From: Chamaecyparis obtusa
Taxonomy: Eukaryota > Streptophyta > Pinopsida > Cupressales > Cupressaceae
Assembly: GCA_027943335.1 (NCBI GenBank)
Contig: BSBK01002053.1
Coordinates: 930,001 to 994,000, forward strand
Direction: 5' to 3'
DNA: 64,000 bases
Part shown: positions 44,644 to 56,782 of the stretch, piece after piece
Position numbering within the stretch: the stretch's first letter is position 1
How the letters are laid out: the number at the start of each line of letters is the position of its first letter
The notes under the pieces: generated by a model
What the model saw: the letters and a program-made list of their open reading frames with translations, nothing else
Databases searched by the model: none
Told to the model about the DNA's origin: nothing
Made by a program: the position numbers and the translations under genes

Positions 44644-45020
44644 ATGATGTAGTTGGTTGCATCCGTCTAGTGGAATATGGCCCTATCTATTTTCTGGATT
44701 GGATGTTGGTACTTCCTCTATAGGGGAGTATGTGAATCTGAGTTGAGTCATTAAGGACTCTTGTGAAGGTATTTTATGAACAGTTTCTTTTGACATTGAG
44801 CTATTGTTTGATGTAGTGATAGAATTTTTGTCATTGATGTCAATGGGGGAGAGAATCATGAAAAACATTGAGGAACTACATTTTTTGGATAGATTGAATA
44901 GGAAAACAAAGCAAGATTTGATTGATGAAGAGCAACATAGCAGTTGAGCAGCAGTGATTGGATTTTTGGAACATTGGATGTTTTTCCATCTATGTTGCCA
45001 TCAATTCGAATGGGGGAGAT
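44644..45020 (+). other. Copia-F 3' untranslated region with three purine tracts
   Basis: GGGGAG tracts at about 44723, 44845 and 45012; only the last abuts the 3' LTR and should be the working polypurine tract. The same three tracts exist in Copia-1. Confidence 0.7.
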
Positions 45021-46211
45021 TGTTAGGAATGAATGCTGAAGCCTTTGGTAGTCATTCTATAGCAGTGGTTGTTGCATTCATGACTATGATTGTCATTGAT
45101 GTCAACACAGTGTTATTCTAGAGTTTAGCAGAGAAGCAGGCACAATTTTGTTTTGCACACGTGTTATATTGAAAATTGAGTTATGTGTAGTTAATGGTAT
45201 GTTCTTTGGTGTGTTATTAACCTATGGTTAAGAGAAAAAAAATAAATTCATTTATTCATGAAAGTTATAAGCATTTTGGTGAAAGCAGTATTCTGGCAGT
45301 GTTCCCGAGTAGCGATTTTTGGTAATCGGAGGATATCTCCTAACTAGGATGGAATCTGATTCTATGTAGTTAAAGGGAAGTTTGAGACTCATTGGTGGTG
45401 ACATGTTTTATAGCAAAAACTTTGAGGTCACACAATTGGAAAGTTACAATATCTGGAAGCCGACAGTTTTATGCAATTTTGGTGTAGCGTGTTGAAATTA
45501 TTATTTTGTATATGCATGCAGACTCATTTGTAATTATTTGAGTGTGGTATAAAGGAAGGAATGTTTTCCTTGTTTTAAGATGGGATTGTAATAGTTGTGA
45601 TATGAAATTGTGAAAGTTGTGATGTGAATATATGCATGAGGTGAAGAATAGAGCTAATTCAGTGATGAAGGAAGACTTGCGAAGTACAAAGATTTGGATT
45701 TGTGATCTTTTGTAGTAGAGAGTGTGGTTTTGGCATAGTGTGAAGGAGGTAAGATATTTCATATTATTCTATTGAATAATCCTAAGATCTGTTGGACAAT
45801 GAGTTCAGAGATCTTTCCTTGAAGCTATTTGGGCAGTGGGTCCTTCTATCTTCCATAACTCCTAACAGTGTTAGAATCTTTTAACAGGGATTCAAAATCT
45901 CCTAACAGGGATTCATATGTACTAAATGTATTTCATAAGACTCCTAATAGGGTCCATCCTTTCACAAGTAACTTTCATATTAGTGCATCATTTTGTGGGC
46001 ATCATTCCCACCAGGGTTTACTCTTTGATCAAGAGGTTCCCTAGTTAACATATCTTGTGTTATTGTGTCATTGTGTATGATTATATTTCTATGGTTGGTT
46101 ACTACATTGATTATATGGTTTAAAGCTATTGAATTTGATAAATGGTTTAATTATCAGATAACTAATTCACCCCCCCCACTCAGTTATCCTGGGGATCTTT
46201 GCTCTCTAACA
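45021..46211 (+). repeat. Copia-F 3' LTR
   Basis: About 1191 bp, TGTTAGGAATGAATGCTG to GCTCTCTAACA. It differs from the 5' LTR by short indels and scattered substitutions. The 97-codon minus ORF inside it is not a gene. Confidence 0.95.
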
Positions 46212-46216
46212 AGATC

Positions 46217-49200
46217 TGAACCAGAAAAGACAAATCTGGACAAAGGCAAGACCGAGTGGAAAGGTGAAAGTTCTAGAGGCAGAGGTAGTAAATACTAAGG
46301 TGGTTATGGCAGAGGAAGTTTTCGAGGAACTTGTTATAATTACAGAGAAGAAGGACATAGATCTTTTGAATATACACAAGCTAGTAAGAAGGCTGGTAGT
46401 AGTAGAAATGCTTTGGTGCAAGAAGAGTCACCGAATGAACCTGAGAAAGAAAATAACTTGATGGTAAGGAGAAAACTATGGAATGAAAGAAAGAAGGAAA
46501 ATTTGGTAAGGAAAAGTTTGTTCAAGACCCGATGTAGGGTTTTTGACAAAGTTTGGAAGGTAATCATTGATAGTGGTAGCTCAGAGAACATGGCATCTGA
46601 AGAGATGGTCAAAAAATTATAGTTGGAAAGGTTGGTACATCTGAAGCCCTATCAAATTTCATGGATCAAAGATGAGCATACACTCATGGTAGTGAACAAT
46701 GTTATGTGAATTTGAAGATTGGAAAATACTATGATAAGGTGTTATGTGATATCATGCCTATGGATTGTTGTCATATTTTGTTGGGTAGACCTTGGCAATA
46801 TGATAGACATGCTATATATGATGGGACATTACATAAGTATACTATTTTGGCTGATGGAAAGAAACAAATCTTGTTACCATTAATGGAAGAACCTATTAGT
46901 AATGTTTTCACATTTGTGAAAGTTTGCTTGATGGACAGAAGAAAGTTTGTTAACTCATTAAAGAGGAATGATGTATGTTTTGCTGTGATTCCTAATGAGC
47001 CGAGTAAGAAAATAGAGGATAATGTCCCTGAGGAGATTGATAAGTTACTCACTGAGTATAGTGATATCATTTTTGATAATGTACCTGATGGTTTTCCACC
47101 AAAGAGAAGCATTGATCATTGTATGGATCTAATCCCTGGAGCTAGTTTACCGAATAAGGCACCTCATCAGTTGACACCTATCAAGAATCATGAATTGAAC
47201 TGACAAATTCAAGAGTTGCTAGAGAAAGGTTTGATCAAAGAAAGTTTGAGTCCTTGTGTAGTACATGCTGTATTGACACCAAAGAAGAATGGAGAATGGA
47301 GAATGGAGAATGTGTAATGATTCCAGAGAAATCAATAAGATAACATTGAAGTATAGGTTTCCTATACTGAGAATGGATGATATAATAGACAGTTTGACTG
47401 GAGCAAAGTATTTCAAAAAGATTAATTTGAAAAGTGGATATTATTAGATCAGGATCAGAGAAGGTGATGAATGGAAGACTTCTTTCAAGAAAAAGGAAGG
47501 TTTGTAAGAGTGGTTGGTTATGCCTTTTGGTTTAACTAATGCATCGAGTACTTTTATGAGGTTAATGAATGAAGTTTTGAAGAAATTCTTGGGTAAGTTT
47601 GTGGTTGTATATCTTGATGACATTCTGATATTCAGTAAGACCAGAGAAGAACATTTGTCACATGTTAGAAAAGTTTTGCAGAGATTGAAAGAGGAAAAGT
47701 TGCTGATAAATCTAAAAAAGTTTTCATTCATGAAGGAAGAGATTTTGTATTTGGGATTTGTTATTTCAGTTGATGGTTTGAAGATGGATCCTAAAAAGGT
47801 TGAAGCTATTTTGAATTGGCCTACACCTATGAATGCTAGTGAGGTAAGATCATTTCATGGTTTGGCAAGTTTTTACCGAAAGTTTATAAGGAATTTTAGT
47901 TCAATTTGTAATGCTATGAATGAGACTATGAGAGGAGACAAAAGAGAATTCAAGTGGACACATGGAGCTGAAAGAAGTTTTGAGACTCTAAAATAGAAGG
48001 TTTCTAAATTACCTATTTTGGCATTACCCAATTTTATTAAAGTATTTCAAGTAGAATGTGATGCAAGTGGAAGTGCAATTTGAGTTGTGTTGAGTCAAGA
48101 AGGTAAACCTGTTGGTTTCTTTAGTGAAAAGTTGAATGATGCTAGAAGGAAATATTATGTGTATGATCAAGAATTCTATGCTATTGTTCAAGGATTGAAG
48201 AAATGGAGACATTATTTGATACTGAATGAATTTGTGTTGTATATTGATCATAAGGCTTTACAATATTTTGGTAGTAAAAATAAGTTGAATCAAAGACATA
48301 TGAAATGGGTTGAGTATTTGCAGAGTTATACATTTGTGATAAATCATAAGAGTGGAGTCACTAACCGAGTTGCTAATGCATTGAGTAGAAGATCTTTGCT
48401 AATCGAGATGAAAATTGAAGTTCTTGGTTTTGATGAGATGAGAGGTTTGTATGAAAAAGACCCTAATTTTTCTGAGACATGGAGAAAGTGCAGAGCACCT
48501 ATTCAAGATCAGCAAGATACTAAATGGGATGAATATTTCATTTAGGAAGGTATGTTGTTTAAAGGTATTCAATTGTGTATACCGAGACGAGTGATGAGAT
48601 CTAATTTGATAAAGGAGAAACATAGTAGTGGTTTGGTTGGACATTTTGGTATTGATAAAACATGGAATTTGCTTAAGGAGAAGTACTATTGGTTGCAGTT
48701 GTTTAGAGATGTTCATAAATTTGTGAAAAGTTGTGGTATTTGTCAAGTTGCAAAAGGAGTAAGTCAGAATACTGGATTGTATACACCGATTTTTGTTCTT
48801 GAGAAACCTTGGATTGACATCAGTATGGACTTTGTTCTTGGCTTACTGAAGACAGTAAGAGGTAATGATTCAATATTTGTTGTTGTGGATAGATTTTCTA
48901 AGATGGAACATTTTATAACTTGTAGAAAGACATCAGATGTAGTACATGTAGCATATCTTTTCTTTAAGGAAACTGTCAGATTGCATGGATTACTGAGGAG
49001 TATTATCTCTAACCGAGATAGTAAATTTGTTGGATATTTTTGGAAAACACTTTGGAAGAAATTTGGCACCGAGTTGAAATATAGTTCTACATTTCACCCA
49101 CAAACTGATGGAAAGACTAAGGTTGTAAACAAAAGTTTGGGAAATCTTTTGAGATGTTTAGTTGGAGACACACCATGTAATTGGGATTCTATGTTAGCAC

Positions 49201-49870
49201 AAGCAGATTTTGCATACAATAATTCAATGAATAGAAGTACTAGAAAGACACCATTTGAGATTGTGAATAGCACACAACTGAGAGGAATACATTGTTGATG
49301 AGAATAAGAAAAGTTTTGAAGGATTAAAATTCATTCAATACATGAAGACATTGCATGAGGATGTGAAGCTAAAGTTGGAAGACAGTAATCAGAAATACAA
49401 AGATAGAGTTGATAGATCAAGAAGACATAAAACTTTTGATGTTGGTGATGATGTGATGGTTCATTTGAAGAAAGGCTGATTTCCTGTTGGAACATATGGA
49501 AAGCTGAAGATGAAGAAGTTTGGACCTTGCAAGATTCTGAAGAAATTTGACAGTGGAAATGCATATGAGATTGAGTTACCTGATGACATGGACATATCAC
49601 CGATTTTCAATATTGCTGATTTGTATGAGTATCATGAACCTTATGAAGGAGTGACAGTATTGAAAAAATATTCTAAGAAGCAAAATGATGAAGTGGAATA
49701 GATTTTGAAGGAAAGAGTTGGAAAAAGTACAAGAGGAAAATAGTACATGGAATATCTAGTTAAGTGGAAGAATAGACCGATGGAAGATAGTTCATGGATT
49801 TCATAGTCTAAGTTGGATGCAGCTCAGACCAGACCTACCAAATGATTTGGAGAATCATTTCAAAACAACC
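46217..49870 (+). pseudogene. Gypsy-B gag 3' end and pol with chromodomain
   Basis: Continues the gag frame across the Copia-F site: a G/R/S-rich linker with a degenerate knuckle (CYNYREEGH near 46335), then protease VIIDSGSSENMASEE (46562). [22 protein letters not shown] near 47230, [18 protein letters not shown] and catalytic [15 protein letters not shown] (about 47605). RNase H with VYDQEFYAIVQGLKKWRHYL; integrase H2C2 (CGICQVAKG near 48735) and core with [35 protein letters not shown] and TFHPQTDGKTK. The C-terminus (about 49699-49808) reads as a chromodomain (ILKERVGKSTRGK, YLVKWKNRPMEDSSWIS), which places the element among chromoviruses. Stops near 46619, 47201, 47995, 48082, 48543, 49297 and 49477, plus several frame changes. 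Confidence 0.94.
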
Positions 49871-49879
49871 CCAAGGGTC

Positions 49880-50555
49880 TAATGTAGGAGCATCTCAGGT
49901 CCTTAGCAATCATGTGTCACCAAAAAGAATTTGGAGTTTTTTCTGTGTTGCTTAGTTTCTACTTTGAACGAGTTGGTCAGTAGTTGGCTAATTTCCTTTG
50001 GTTACCAATGGTGGTTGGTTATCTCCTGGGAAGTTAGTTATTTCATTGGCACTTGGCATTGTCTTTTTGCAGCTCAATTATCTTGCTTACCGATGCGTCT
50101 AGTTTTGTTTCCTATTGTGGCCGACTTGTGCATTTATAGTGGATCACATAATTAATGTTTGTATCCATCATTGGGAAGTGTGTGGTCCTAGATTTGACCA
50201 TTACTTCTATTAATTATGGATCTAAAGGTCGACTCAACTTGGTAGCTTCTTGTATAAATGTAGATGTTTGGTGGTAGTTTAGTAGTCAGTTTTGATAGAA
50301 GATATAAGGCATTAGATTAGGGATTTTTGATAGATCCTCACATGTTTGAGGACTTCTATAATTCATTTTAATATTAGTCCCTAACCAGGAAGGCCTTACA
50401 ACCTGACATGTATGGTTCAAATTGATGATAATATATGAAAGGATCTAGCATTCTCTCTCTCACTCTTGTTGTTTGTTGCTTCCACATGTGTGTTGCAAGC
50501 TTGGATCATTAGGGTGCACCATCCTTTGGCCCCTCTTTCTCCTTGCCTTGCATCA
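49880..50555 (+). repeat. Gypsy-B 3' LTR
   Basis: 676 bp, TAATGTAGGAGCATCTC to CCTTGCATCA, then the ACATA duplication and Gypsy-A coding. See 23116-23791. Confidence 0.95.
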
Positions 50556-50560
50556 ACATA

Positions 50561-52586
50561 GCCTCCAAGTTCCTCCTTTCTTAGGTGCAAGTATGGTGGG
50601 TATAGCAGATGGAATAATACTCTTCCTAATTAGGCCTTGGTCTAAGAGCTCTTGTATTTGCCTTGCTATTTCCTCATTTTGTATAGGGGTCATTTTATAG
50701 GCATCTTTGTTAGGTAGGGTAGCTCCTGGGATAAGGTCTATCCTATGGATTATGGCTCTTTGAGGGGGTAAGGTTGATGGTTGTCCATCACTTAAAATGC
50801 CTTGGTAAGCCTACAACATACCTTGAATCTCCCTTGGTAATTCAATCTTCTTAGCTACGTTGCCTTCATCTCCCTCTCTTGGTTTCAACACCAATGCATA
50901 GCCTATGCCTTCACTCTCTTCCATGGTTTGTAGGAACTCTTTTTCACCTACCATAAGAATATTTGGACCTACTATCTTCACTTTTGCATCCTCCAACAAT
51001 GACTGAATTTTGAAGGTTACATTATCTTTTTGAAAAGAATAGGAATTCTTTCCTCCATCATGTATGGCTTGACGGTCAAATTTCCATGGTTTACCTAGGA
51101 GAAAATGGCATGCATCCATAGGCAACACATCATACAACACTTTGTCTTTATACCTTCCAATGGAGAACTCCACCCATGCTTGCTCATTCACTAACACATG
51201 TTGGCCTTTGTTAAGCCAAGTGACCTTGTATGGATTGGTATGGGATATTCTTGTCAACTTGAGCTTGCTGACTGCTTCCTTTGACACTATGCTATTAGTA
51301 GAGCCTGAATCAATGATGACCCTACATACTTTCCCCATTATCTTGCATTTGATCCTAAACAAAGATCTCCTTTGGCTTGGATCCTCCTTCATCGGTTCCT
51401 TGATTAGAGTCCTCATCATAAGGTTCTCTCCTTCCTCTAAATTTAATGGTACCTTAGCATGCTTGTCTACTGCATTGGACTCATCTTGAATTAAATTAGT
51501 CCTCTTATCACTTCCTTGTGATGAACCACCTTTCTCCAAGTATCTATAGGTAGGGTGCCCCATTTGATTGCAATGGTAGCACTTCATATTGGAAAAATAA
51601 TTGCCTCTTCCTCTAAAGCTAGAGTTAGAATTTCTTCCTCTACCACCTCTACTTGAGCTCCCTTCTTGATGCTCACTAAATTTTACCTTACCTTGAGCTC
51701 TTGAATTATAACTTCTTCCACCATAGCCACCTCTTTGACCTTTGGTATCTTTGCCTTTTCCTTTTCCTTTGGACGTTTCTTATTTTCTCTTACTTTTCTC
51801 CTCTATCTTCAAGGCCATTTGATAGCATTTCCTAATGGATTTGAAGTTCACTAGACTCATCTCCTCTTGAATAGACCATTTGAGGCCATTCAAGTATCTT
51901 GCAAGCTTGATGCTCTCTTCTTCAACTACCTTGGATCTCAAACATAATTTTTGAAACTCCTTGATGTAGGCTTGGACATCCAAATTTGTTTACCTAAGAT
52001 TGTGTCTCCTTCTATGCATTTGGACTTCATAGTCATCAGGAAGGTAGGTTTTCTTGACTTTGGATACCATACCCTTCCATGTCACAATAGGACCTTTTCC
52101 ATCCTTCTCTCTCTCAGTTTGCACAAACTTCCACCAAGTAAGAGCTGAACCTCTTAGTCTAGACTTGGCCACCATAACTTTTTGTGCTTCAAAGATACCA
52201 TCACATTCAAAATGGTTTCTATGCTATCAATCCAATCCACAACTGAATCTGGATCCATTTGTCCACTAAATAATGGCACACCTTCCAAAGCTTTACCACT
52301 CAATGCTTTTAATGACTTTAAGAATGGCTCTTCAGGAATCTTCTTAAAACTATAATTCCTTCTCCCTTGCTTCAACTTCTTCCTTTTGGTCAATCTTATC
52401 CTTGACCTTATCTGCTTTGTCTTGGACTTCACCCAAGAGCTGCTCCATTTGAGCTAGTATTTGCCTTAGCAATTTGCTATCCTCCTCTTGTTCCTTAATC
52501 TTCTTTGCTAATTCAAAATTAGTCACCATTTCTTTATCTAGTGTATTCTCTCCTGCTAATTTGGAATATTGCAACATTAACCACAA
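50561..52586 (-). pseudogene. Gypsy-A gag, protease and RT start
   Basis: Minus strand from about 52586: coiled-coil start (EDSKLLRQILAQMEQLLGEV), gag core (LFSGQMDPDSVVDWIDSIE; GSALTWWKFVQTEREKDGKG; KLARYLNGLKWSIQEEM), a zinc knuckle CYHCNQMGHPTYRY (51585-51545) whose last cysteine is tyrosine, protease VIIDSGSTNSIVSKEAV (51285) with the DSG triad, and the RT N-terminus GLIRKSIIPSAIP with LAPKKGGTWRL up to 50561. The remaining RT is at 23110 and below. Stops near 51600-51780, 51987 and 52176 show decay. Confidence 0.92.
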
Positions 52587-52595
52587 GCTTGATCA

Positions 52596-52615
52596 ACCAA
52601 GCTCTGATACCAATA
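52596..52615 (-). other. Gypsy-A primer-binding site
   Basis: On the minus strand TATTGGTATCAGAGCTTGGT follows the 5' LTR end. It pairs with initiator-Met tRNA. Confidence 0.9.
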
Positions 52616-54285
52616 TGGTGTATGATAAACTTCAAGGCTTGTTTTTACACCCTCCAAGAGACTTCACTTGCCTCCTACTATCCTATTCCTCTATAGGATC
52701 TTCCAATTGGCTTAGATCATTAAATAAGACCTATTCAAACTCTTCTATAAGAGTCAATATCTAAAAACTTAACCTTGAATGATCAACACCTTAGTTTTGA
52801 TTCACTTCTCTACAACCACTTAGAAGGCTCTAAGTGCCAAATCTCCTTAAACATGCTCCAAAATTGTAGGGGTATTCTCCATCATGAAAAAATTAATTTT
52901 TTTCCCATTTCATCCATTTTGGAAGGGTCTTAAATCATCTTCTTATCAGATTCCATGATTCATCATGAATTGACCTTAAAAATAGGCCTATTCTAGTAGC
53001 CCTTACGGGTCACCTTTTGTTGTTTCTTGAATTTTTTTTCCAAAAAACTTGAAAAAATAAGACTTTATTTAGATACAATTTTGGAAGTTTTAAAAGATTC
53101 ACAAAGTTTCTAGGTCTAACAGTGACCGTACAGATGCTTCCTACAAACAAGGACAAGAGGCCTAATAGGCCTAATTTTTAGGATTGAACTGTGATTTTGA
53201 TAGAAAACTTGTTCAAAAAAATCCTAAATGAATGGTATGAATTATATATACATAGAATGGATAGATATTATTTTTACCTTCATGAAAAATTCTTGGAGCA
53301 GTATGGATCCGTACAACCATGCAATGTTTCTTCACTTCTTTCACCTCTAGACCTCTAACCGAGCTTCACAAACTCGCCTAGGGCCTAGTATATAAAATAT
53401 TTCCTCATGCTTTAAAACTTCCTAACTCCTAAAAATATATACAAAAATTACTCCTATACCATTTCCATCTAACATGAATGTTTATCCATGGTTAGATTTC
53501 ATGGAGGAGCCATGACTCTCTAAACTACTCAAAACAAGCTAAAAATAGACTCCCTGAACTAGAATACCAAAAACCAGCACTTAGATTAACTCAAAATGGC
53601 TTTCTCTTCAAATGAAAAAGTATCCTAATAGTCTATAGAAACCTAATCCAGAATTATATTTAGTCTTTCAACCAATATCATATGACTATCAACACAAACA
53701 CTAGAAAATCTTTGTTAAAAAGCTTGCAAAGCTCTCTTTTCTTTCTCTAAAAACTATTACAATGCATGGATGAGTCTCATGTATTTGTCTTCGATATAAT
53801 TAGATGAAATTTTCATTACTTTGAGGGATTTTTGGTTGAGCATAACCTCCTATAACTTAGGGAATCCAAAGATACCCGAATGGCATGCACTCTTTTGCAA
53901 TAATTGCAAAATTGAAGACAACTTCTTTTGAACATCTAGCAACTTCCACATATGCCATGTTCCTATATTCTTGGGCTTCTAACCTCCTATGTATCAAGGA
54001 TCCAAAGAAATTTATAACCTTATGGCATCTTTATAACAACAAGATGTGTTTAGAACACATTTAAAACTCTCACCTAAGCTAAGCTTCTAACTTAAGAAAT
54101 TAAATAAACAACTAACAAAGGCTATTATTGTGACCTCAGTCCTAATGACTAGATCACCTATCCAACATAGCAAGAGACCTACTAAGGTCCTCAAACAACC
54201 TATTCTAACTTCTTGACTTGGCTAGAGTCAAGTACAAGCCAAAAATACACTAACCATAGAGGGTAGCCTAGGTGCTCCTGCACCA
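52616..54285 (-). repeat. Gypsy-A 5' LTR
   Basis: 1670 bp, collinear with 18862-20530 and a few percent diverged by eye. Confidence 0.95.
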
Positions 54286-54290
54286 CAATC

Positions 54291-55261
54291 CTTAGCTTTA
54301 TGACCATATTGGTTACATGTATAATAGTATCCATACAAGTTAACACCATTGGATCTACTAATAGATCTAGATCTACACACATATGCAGTATGACCATACT
54401 TATGACAATTATAGCAATAACCATCAAATGAATAAGTTTTATTCACCAGTTTTCTCCTACACACATTTGTAGTGTGACCAGGCTTTCCATAGTTATAACA
54501 AGTAGGTTTATTAGGTTTCTTACTTGAATTACTTGGATCTACCTTCTGATCTTTCTGTGGCTTCTTAGGTTTAGATTTAGATGACTCATCGATTTCAAAT
54601 GTTCCTTGAATTATGTAACCAAGATGAATTGTGTCTTTGTGTCTTCTTTATCTCTTCAATTGTTCATCAATCTTTTGCAAGCTTTAATTGTATTGCTTCA
54701 ACTTTTCATTTGCTTCTTTCTTAGTTTGCAATTCCTTCTTCAATTTCTTGTTCTCCTCTGTATGCCTTCATTTTCACTCAGAATTTTTTGTTCTCCTCAT
54801 TTGTGTCATGAAGGAGCTCATGCATGATAGCATTCTATTAAGATATCTTGAAGAAATGTTACTCCCCTTCTTTCAATGCATCCTCAACAACTTTCTTGGC
54901 ATCTTCTACAATCTTCCTTGCATCATCAATTTTTCTTTTTCCTTCAAGATCTTCACACATCCTGATAAATTTACTTTCAAGCTCTCTTTTTAGATTCTCC
55001 ACTTCTTTAATTCTCTTATTCTTATCCATCAGATCTGCAATTTCTTCCTTATATTATTCAGACATACTACCTTTATATAGTTGATCAATGTAATCACAAC
55101 TTTCACATAACTTCTCAGTAAGTTATCTCCTCATGGCAAGTAACTTCTTCAGCTTTTATTGTAACTCATTGACCATCTTGTTTGCATTCTCAATTTTCTT
55201 TGCATAACTATAATTCTCTATAATTTCGGACCTTTTCCTAAATTTTTTTGCTTGTCACCAA
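54291..55261 (-). pseudogene. Element E gag, N-terminal coiled-coil and zinc-knuckle array
   Basis: Minus strand, beginning just after the primer-binding site. The first 600 bases encode K/E/Q-rich, heptad-like sequence with many stops and frame changes. A better preserved part follows: KKPQKDQKVDPSNSSKKPNK, then three CCHC-like knuckles in a row, CYNYGKPGHTTNVC (54505-54465), CYNCHKYGHTAYVC (about 54420-54380) and YTCNQYGHKAKDC (about 54330-54292). A fourth lies across Gypsy-A at 18.75 kb. Serial knuckles separated by RS/N-rich linkers are unusual for LTR-element gag, which normally has one or two. Confidence 0.7.
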
Positions 55262-55285
55262 GAGGACCAAGGATCTGATACCAAT
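55262..55285 (-). other. Element E primer-binding site
   Basis: On the minus strand ATTGGTATCAGATCCTTGGT follows the LTR end CTAACA. Close to the initiator-Met complement (TCAGATCC for TCAGAGCC). Confidence 0.85.
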
Positions 55286-56627
55286 TGTTAGTATTTGATG
55301 GTACTAAGAGGGGAGGGTGAATCAGTACAAATAGGTAGCCTACTAATTCAACCAAAGGTCTTATAAACTAAATAGAAAAAACTTCCAAATAACATAACAT
55401 ATAACTGATGAAATTAAATATAAGTAAATAACATCAAACATCCACACATGCATCACACATAACACATTGATTTTTCACATGGAAACCCTCAACTAGAGGG
55501 AGAAAACCATGGTGGGGATGACACCCACAAGCCCTTCACTACAATAAAAAGGTTTTCCCTGTTAGGAGCTATAGATACCCTTTTAGAGGGTTCACCCTGT
55601 TAAGAGTGACTAGTACACTGTTATGAGTACAATGAGATATGTTAAGATCTACCTCACTAGAGAATTTAAAACTTTTTTTGTGAGTCCATCCAGTTAAGAG
55701 ATTTATAATAGAAGACCTGTTAAGTCCACCTAGTTAAGGGATTTTGCTTGCTGTAACTATTAGAGAACAACAAGTAATGATCTTGATGTAGCACTCCTTT
55801 CCTGTCAGATCCAATTTTATCTTTTCTCTATTTTACTGCTCTCTTATATGCATCTACTCATAATTCTGATTGCAACTCTATAAACCATGAATTTAACTTC
55901 ATGCAATCAACCATCAATAACTTACTTCATCATCCTTTTCAATAAGAGCAATACCCAATAAATACTTAACTAGCACCGGCTTAACCTTCACCAAAATTAA
56001 AATTTCTATCTTCCTGCTCAAATACATCTTGCCTAAAATCATATCATGACATAGTAAAACATTTTATAGAACCACCTCAATCCATCATGAGATTTTAATG
56101 TGATATTTCCAAGAACAGTTAAAACCTTTTGACTATCCCAAACATTATTTGGAATCTTCCTTCCTTCCTTTCCTTGAGCATATAAATGATAACTCATCAA
56201 ATACTTATCATCTAACATATATCACCATAATAACTATATTCACCACAATATCCATATCGATCATTGATCCAAGATCTACCATCGGTAGCTCAAGAACTTA
56301 GTCTCTTTAACCTATAACCTCTTCTGTCACTGAAATGATTGCACACCGATTGTCCAAATGAGTTGTGGTCACAACCATAAATTTTTATGAGTATATCCAT
56401 GCTATGTCTAAGATCACTCCACTTAATTCCTTCTCAAACATTATCGATACTAGAATCTCAATCTATAGATGTTCTTCTTGTACACTACTCACTGTACTTG
56501 GCTGATTCCATCTTACTGATCAAAAAATGACCTTACCAATTGTCTCAATCATCTAATATGACTATGTTTTCATCAAAGACAAAATCACAACTATCTGTGA
56601 CCACTCACTAGAATCCATCACAATGCC

Positions 56628-56631
<4 letters not shown>
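55286..56631 (-). repeat. Element E 5' LTR
   Basis: Plus strand TGTTAGTATTTGATGG to CAATGCCAACA, about 1346 bp. The left end is firm (next to the PBS), the right end inferred from TGTTGG/CTAACA symmetry. It shares with the Copia LTRs of this window the inverted C-rich tract (55303-55322), the GGTGGGGATGACACCCAC block (55511) and CTGTTA(G/A)GAG-type repeats (55557-55740), so E is probably a Copia-superfamily element. Confidence 0.75.
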
Positions 56632-56680
<49 letters not shown>

Positions 56681-56727
56681 CTGTGTGTGTACACACACAC
56701 ACACACACACACACCTGTGTGTGTGTG

Positions 56728-56764
<37 letters not shown>
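56626..56764. repeat. (AC)n microsatellite with internal GT blocks
   Basis: Three AC runs separated by CTCTGTGTGTGTAC and CTGTGTGTGTGTAT, so the AC and GT arms can pair. Continues to a short GTGTGTGTAT near 56780. The ORF across it is an artefact. Confidence 0.97.
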
Positions 56765-56767
<3 letters not shown>

Positions 56768-56782
56768 AACATGCTAATGTGT

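Larger units (their letters stand above)
39272..46211 (+). mobile_element. Copia-F, nearly complete Ty1/Copia retrotransposon nested in Gypsy-B gag
   Basis: 5' LTR 39272-40474 (first bases TATTAG, mutated from TGTTAG), PBS ATTGGTATCAGAGCAG, gag-pol 40531-44643, purine tract AATGGGGGAGAT and 3' LTR 45021-46211. A perfect duplication AGATC (39267-39271 and 46212-46216) sits in the gag frame of Gypsy-B. Net 6.94 kb. Same family as Copia-1 and the solo LTR at 16.8 kb. Confidence 0.97.
23116..50555 (+). mobile_element. Gypsy-B, chromovirus retrotransposon nested in Gypsy-A RT
   Basis: Two 676-bp LTRs (23116-23791 and 49880-50555) begin TGATGCAAG (right copy TAATGTAGG) and end CTTGCATCA (left copy CTTGCGTCA), a 9-bp terminal inverted repeat. 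A perfect duplication ACATA (23111-23115 and 50556-50560) interrupts the RT of Gypsy-A between the residues before VDSRAIN. Internal parts: PBS, gag 38463-39271, remainder of gag-pol 46217-49870. The 27.4-kb span is swollen by Copia-F in gag and by element D plus Gypsy-C in the leader. Confidence 0.96.
18862..54285 (-). mobile_element. Gypsy-A, Ty3/Gypsy retrotransposon (chromovirus-like), split by Gypsy-B
   Basis: Minus-oriented. LTRs of about 1.67 kb at 18862-20530 (3' LTR) and 52616-54285 (5' LTR), both with TGGTG...CACCA ends. Flanked by a perfect duplication CAATC (18857-18861 and 54286-54290) in the gag of element E. PBS next to the right LTR, purine tract next to the left LTR. Gag-protease-RT start lies at 50.6-52.6 kb, and the rest of RT, RNase H, integrase and chromodomain-like tail at 20.6-23.1 kb. 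The 27.4-kb gap between them is Gypsy-B and its own insertions. Net length is about 8 kb. Confidence 0.95.
16084..56631 (-). mobile_element. Element E, outermost LTR retrotransposon of the nest (3' end not found)
   Basis: Minus-oriented. Its 5' LTR (55286-56631), primer-binding site (55262-55285) and gag N-terminal half (55261-54291) lie on the right. Gypsy-A splits it at TSD CAATC, and its coding resumes at 18861-18019. A solo LTR splits it again (TSD AAAAT), and its last recognised piece is at 16816-16084, ending at the CACTA-like element. No RT or integrase of E is in the window and its 3' LTR was not found, so the left limit is only the end of the recognisable coding. Only about 3.9 kb of the span is E itself. 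Confidence 0.7.

Noticed and set aside
54606..55084. Phenylalanine/serine-rich plus ORFs (up to 101 codons)
   Set aside because: Antisense of the K/E-rich coiled-coil gag of element E.
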